This document shows positions 50,916-51,059 of a DNA stretch of 51,059 bases, piece by piece. The notes below the pieces were generated by a model that saw only the letters and a list, made by a program, of their open reading frames with translations, made no database searches and was not told where the DNA came from. The position numbers and the translations under genes are program-made. Numbering within the stretch: position 1 is the stretch's first letter; each line of letters opens with the position of its first letter. This DNA comes from CAYMSF01 sp964392985. GTDB lineage: Bacteria; Verrucomicrobiota; Lentisphaeria; Victivallales; Victivallaceae. The stretch spans positions 1 to 51,059 of the forward strand of contig CAYMSF010000030.1 of NCBI GenBank assembly GCA_964392985.1, written 5' to 3'.

Positions 50916-51059
50916 CTAAGCATATTTCAATAGCTTATCAACGAGCTTAACGGCGCCGTTAGCGTCAGCGCTGTAACCATCTGCGCCGATTTCATCCGCA
51001 TAAGCCTGAGTAACAGGAGCGCCGCCGACAATAATCATAACTTCATCTTTTAACGCATT
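50916..51059 (-). CDS. Corrinoid (B12-binding) protein, C-terminal fragment
   Basis: Only the last 47 codons are in the window. The reading frame ends with VMIIVGGAPVTQAYADEIGA, then DGYSADANGAVKLVDKLL, the typical end of methyltransferase-cognate corrinoid proteins (the GGAPV...A.IGADGY...A element contacts the cobalamin tail). The His ligand to cobalt lies beyond the edge. Such proteins hold the methyl group between a substrate methyltransferase and a UroD- or MetE-like partner. It is the upstream gene of the Stn-like operon in this window. Confidence 0.9.
   Translation of the reverse strand, partial: NALKDEVMIIVGGAPVTQAYADEIGADGYSADANGAVKLVDKLLKYA

Noticed and set aside
1..51059. CRISPR arrays, insertion sequences, prophage genes
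   Set aside because: No regularly spaced repeats, transposase, integrase or phage structural genes were seen.

Overview
The window looks like one chromosomal segment (about 45% GC by eye) of an anaerobic, carbohydrate-degrading bacterium of the PVC group, most likely Lentisphaerota (Victivallales-like). This placement is an inference. It rests on a DUF2961/GH172 gene and a Gfo/Idh/MocA gene each divergent from an AraC regulator, a large secreted GH2 enzyme, a CBM9-type lipoprotein, a zinc-ribbon Ser/Thr kinase, a UroD-type methyltransferase and a corrinoid protein, plus an Ech hydrogenase. I found no rRNA, tRNA, CRISPR array, insertion sequence or prophage.

Layout. 1-6065: sugar-related genes with local regulators (GH172 fragment with a frameshifted divergent AraC gene; Gfo/Idh/MocA with a divergent AraC gene), a ferritin-like/VIT membrane protein, a DUF3047-like secreted protein and a lipoprotein phosphatase. 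6162-10649: a minus-strand operon of a DeoR regulator, a fused E1 alpha/beta 2-oxoacid dehydrogenase and its E2 with two apparent E3-binding domains; no E3 gene is present. 11026-14292: secreted GH2. 14412-15854: methylenetetrahydrofolate reductase fused to a MetV-like cysteine-rich domain. 16175-19139: two lipoproteins. 19235-22604: a tight minus-strand operon of four different GNAT acetyltransferases and one DegT-type aminotransferase. 23038-26228: Ser/Thr kinase plus metallophosphoesterase. 26225-39200: short secretin-like protein, pyruvate kinase, LemA and M48 protease, an alpha/beta hydrolase with HPr, a glycosyltransferase-TPR protein, ROK protein plus NagA, and a secreted protein of unknown function.

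39218-51059 is the energy-metabolism block. A UroD-type methyltransferase (minus) is divergent from a complete echABCDEF operon (plus). Opposing it is a minus-strand operon of a corrinoid protein (only its C-terminus is in the window), a NuoE-like and a NuoF-like subunit, and an NfnB/GltD-like flavoprotein with a NuoG-like N-terminus, a layout resembling the Sporomusa-type transhydrogenase (Stn) of acetogens. Together with the MetVF fusion, this suggests that methyl groups enter a corrinoid/tetrahydrofolate pathway, that electrons are balanced between ferredoxin, NADH and NADPH, and that Ech couples ferredoxin to H2 and an ion gradient. That is a model from gene content, not a demonstration.

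The most interesting non-coding signal is at 40441-40570 (plus): four successive perfect-stem hairpins, the last followed by a T-rich tract, with no gene upstream on that strand. It is a candidate small RNA or orphan leader. Other notable items are the single-base frameshift in the AraC gene, a tandem 10-bp repeat and palindrome in the DeoR promoter, and a decayed coding remnant between the ech and Stn-like operons.
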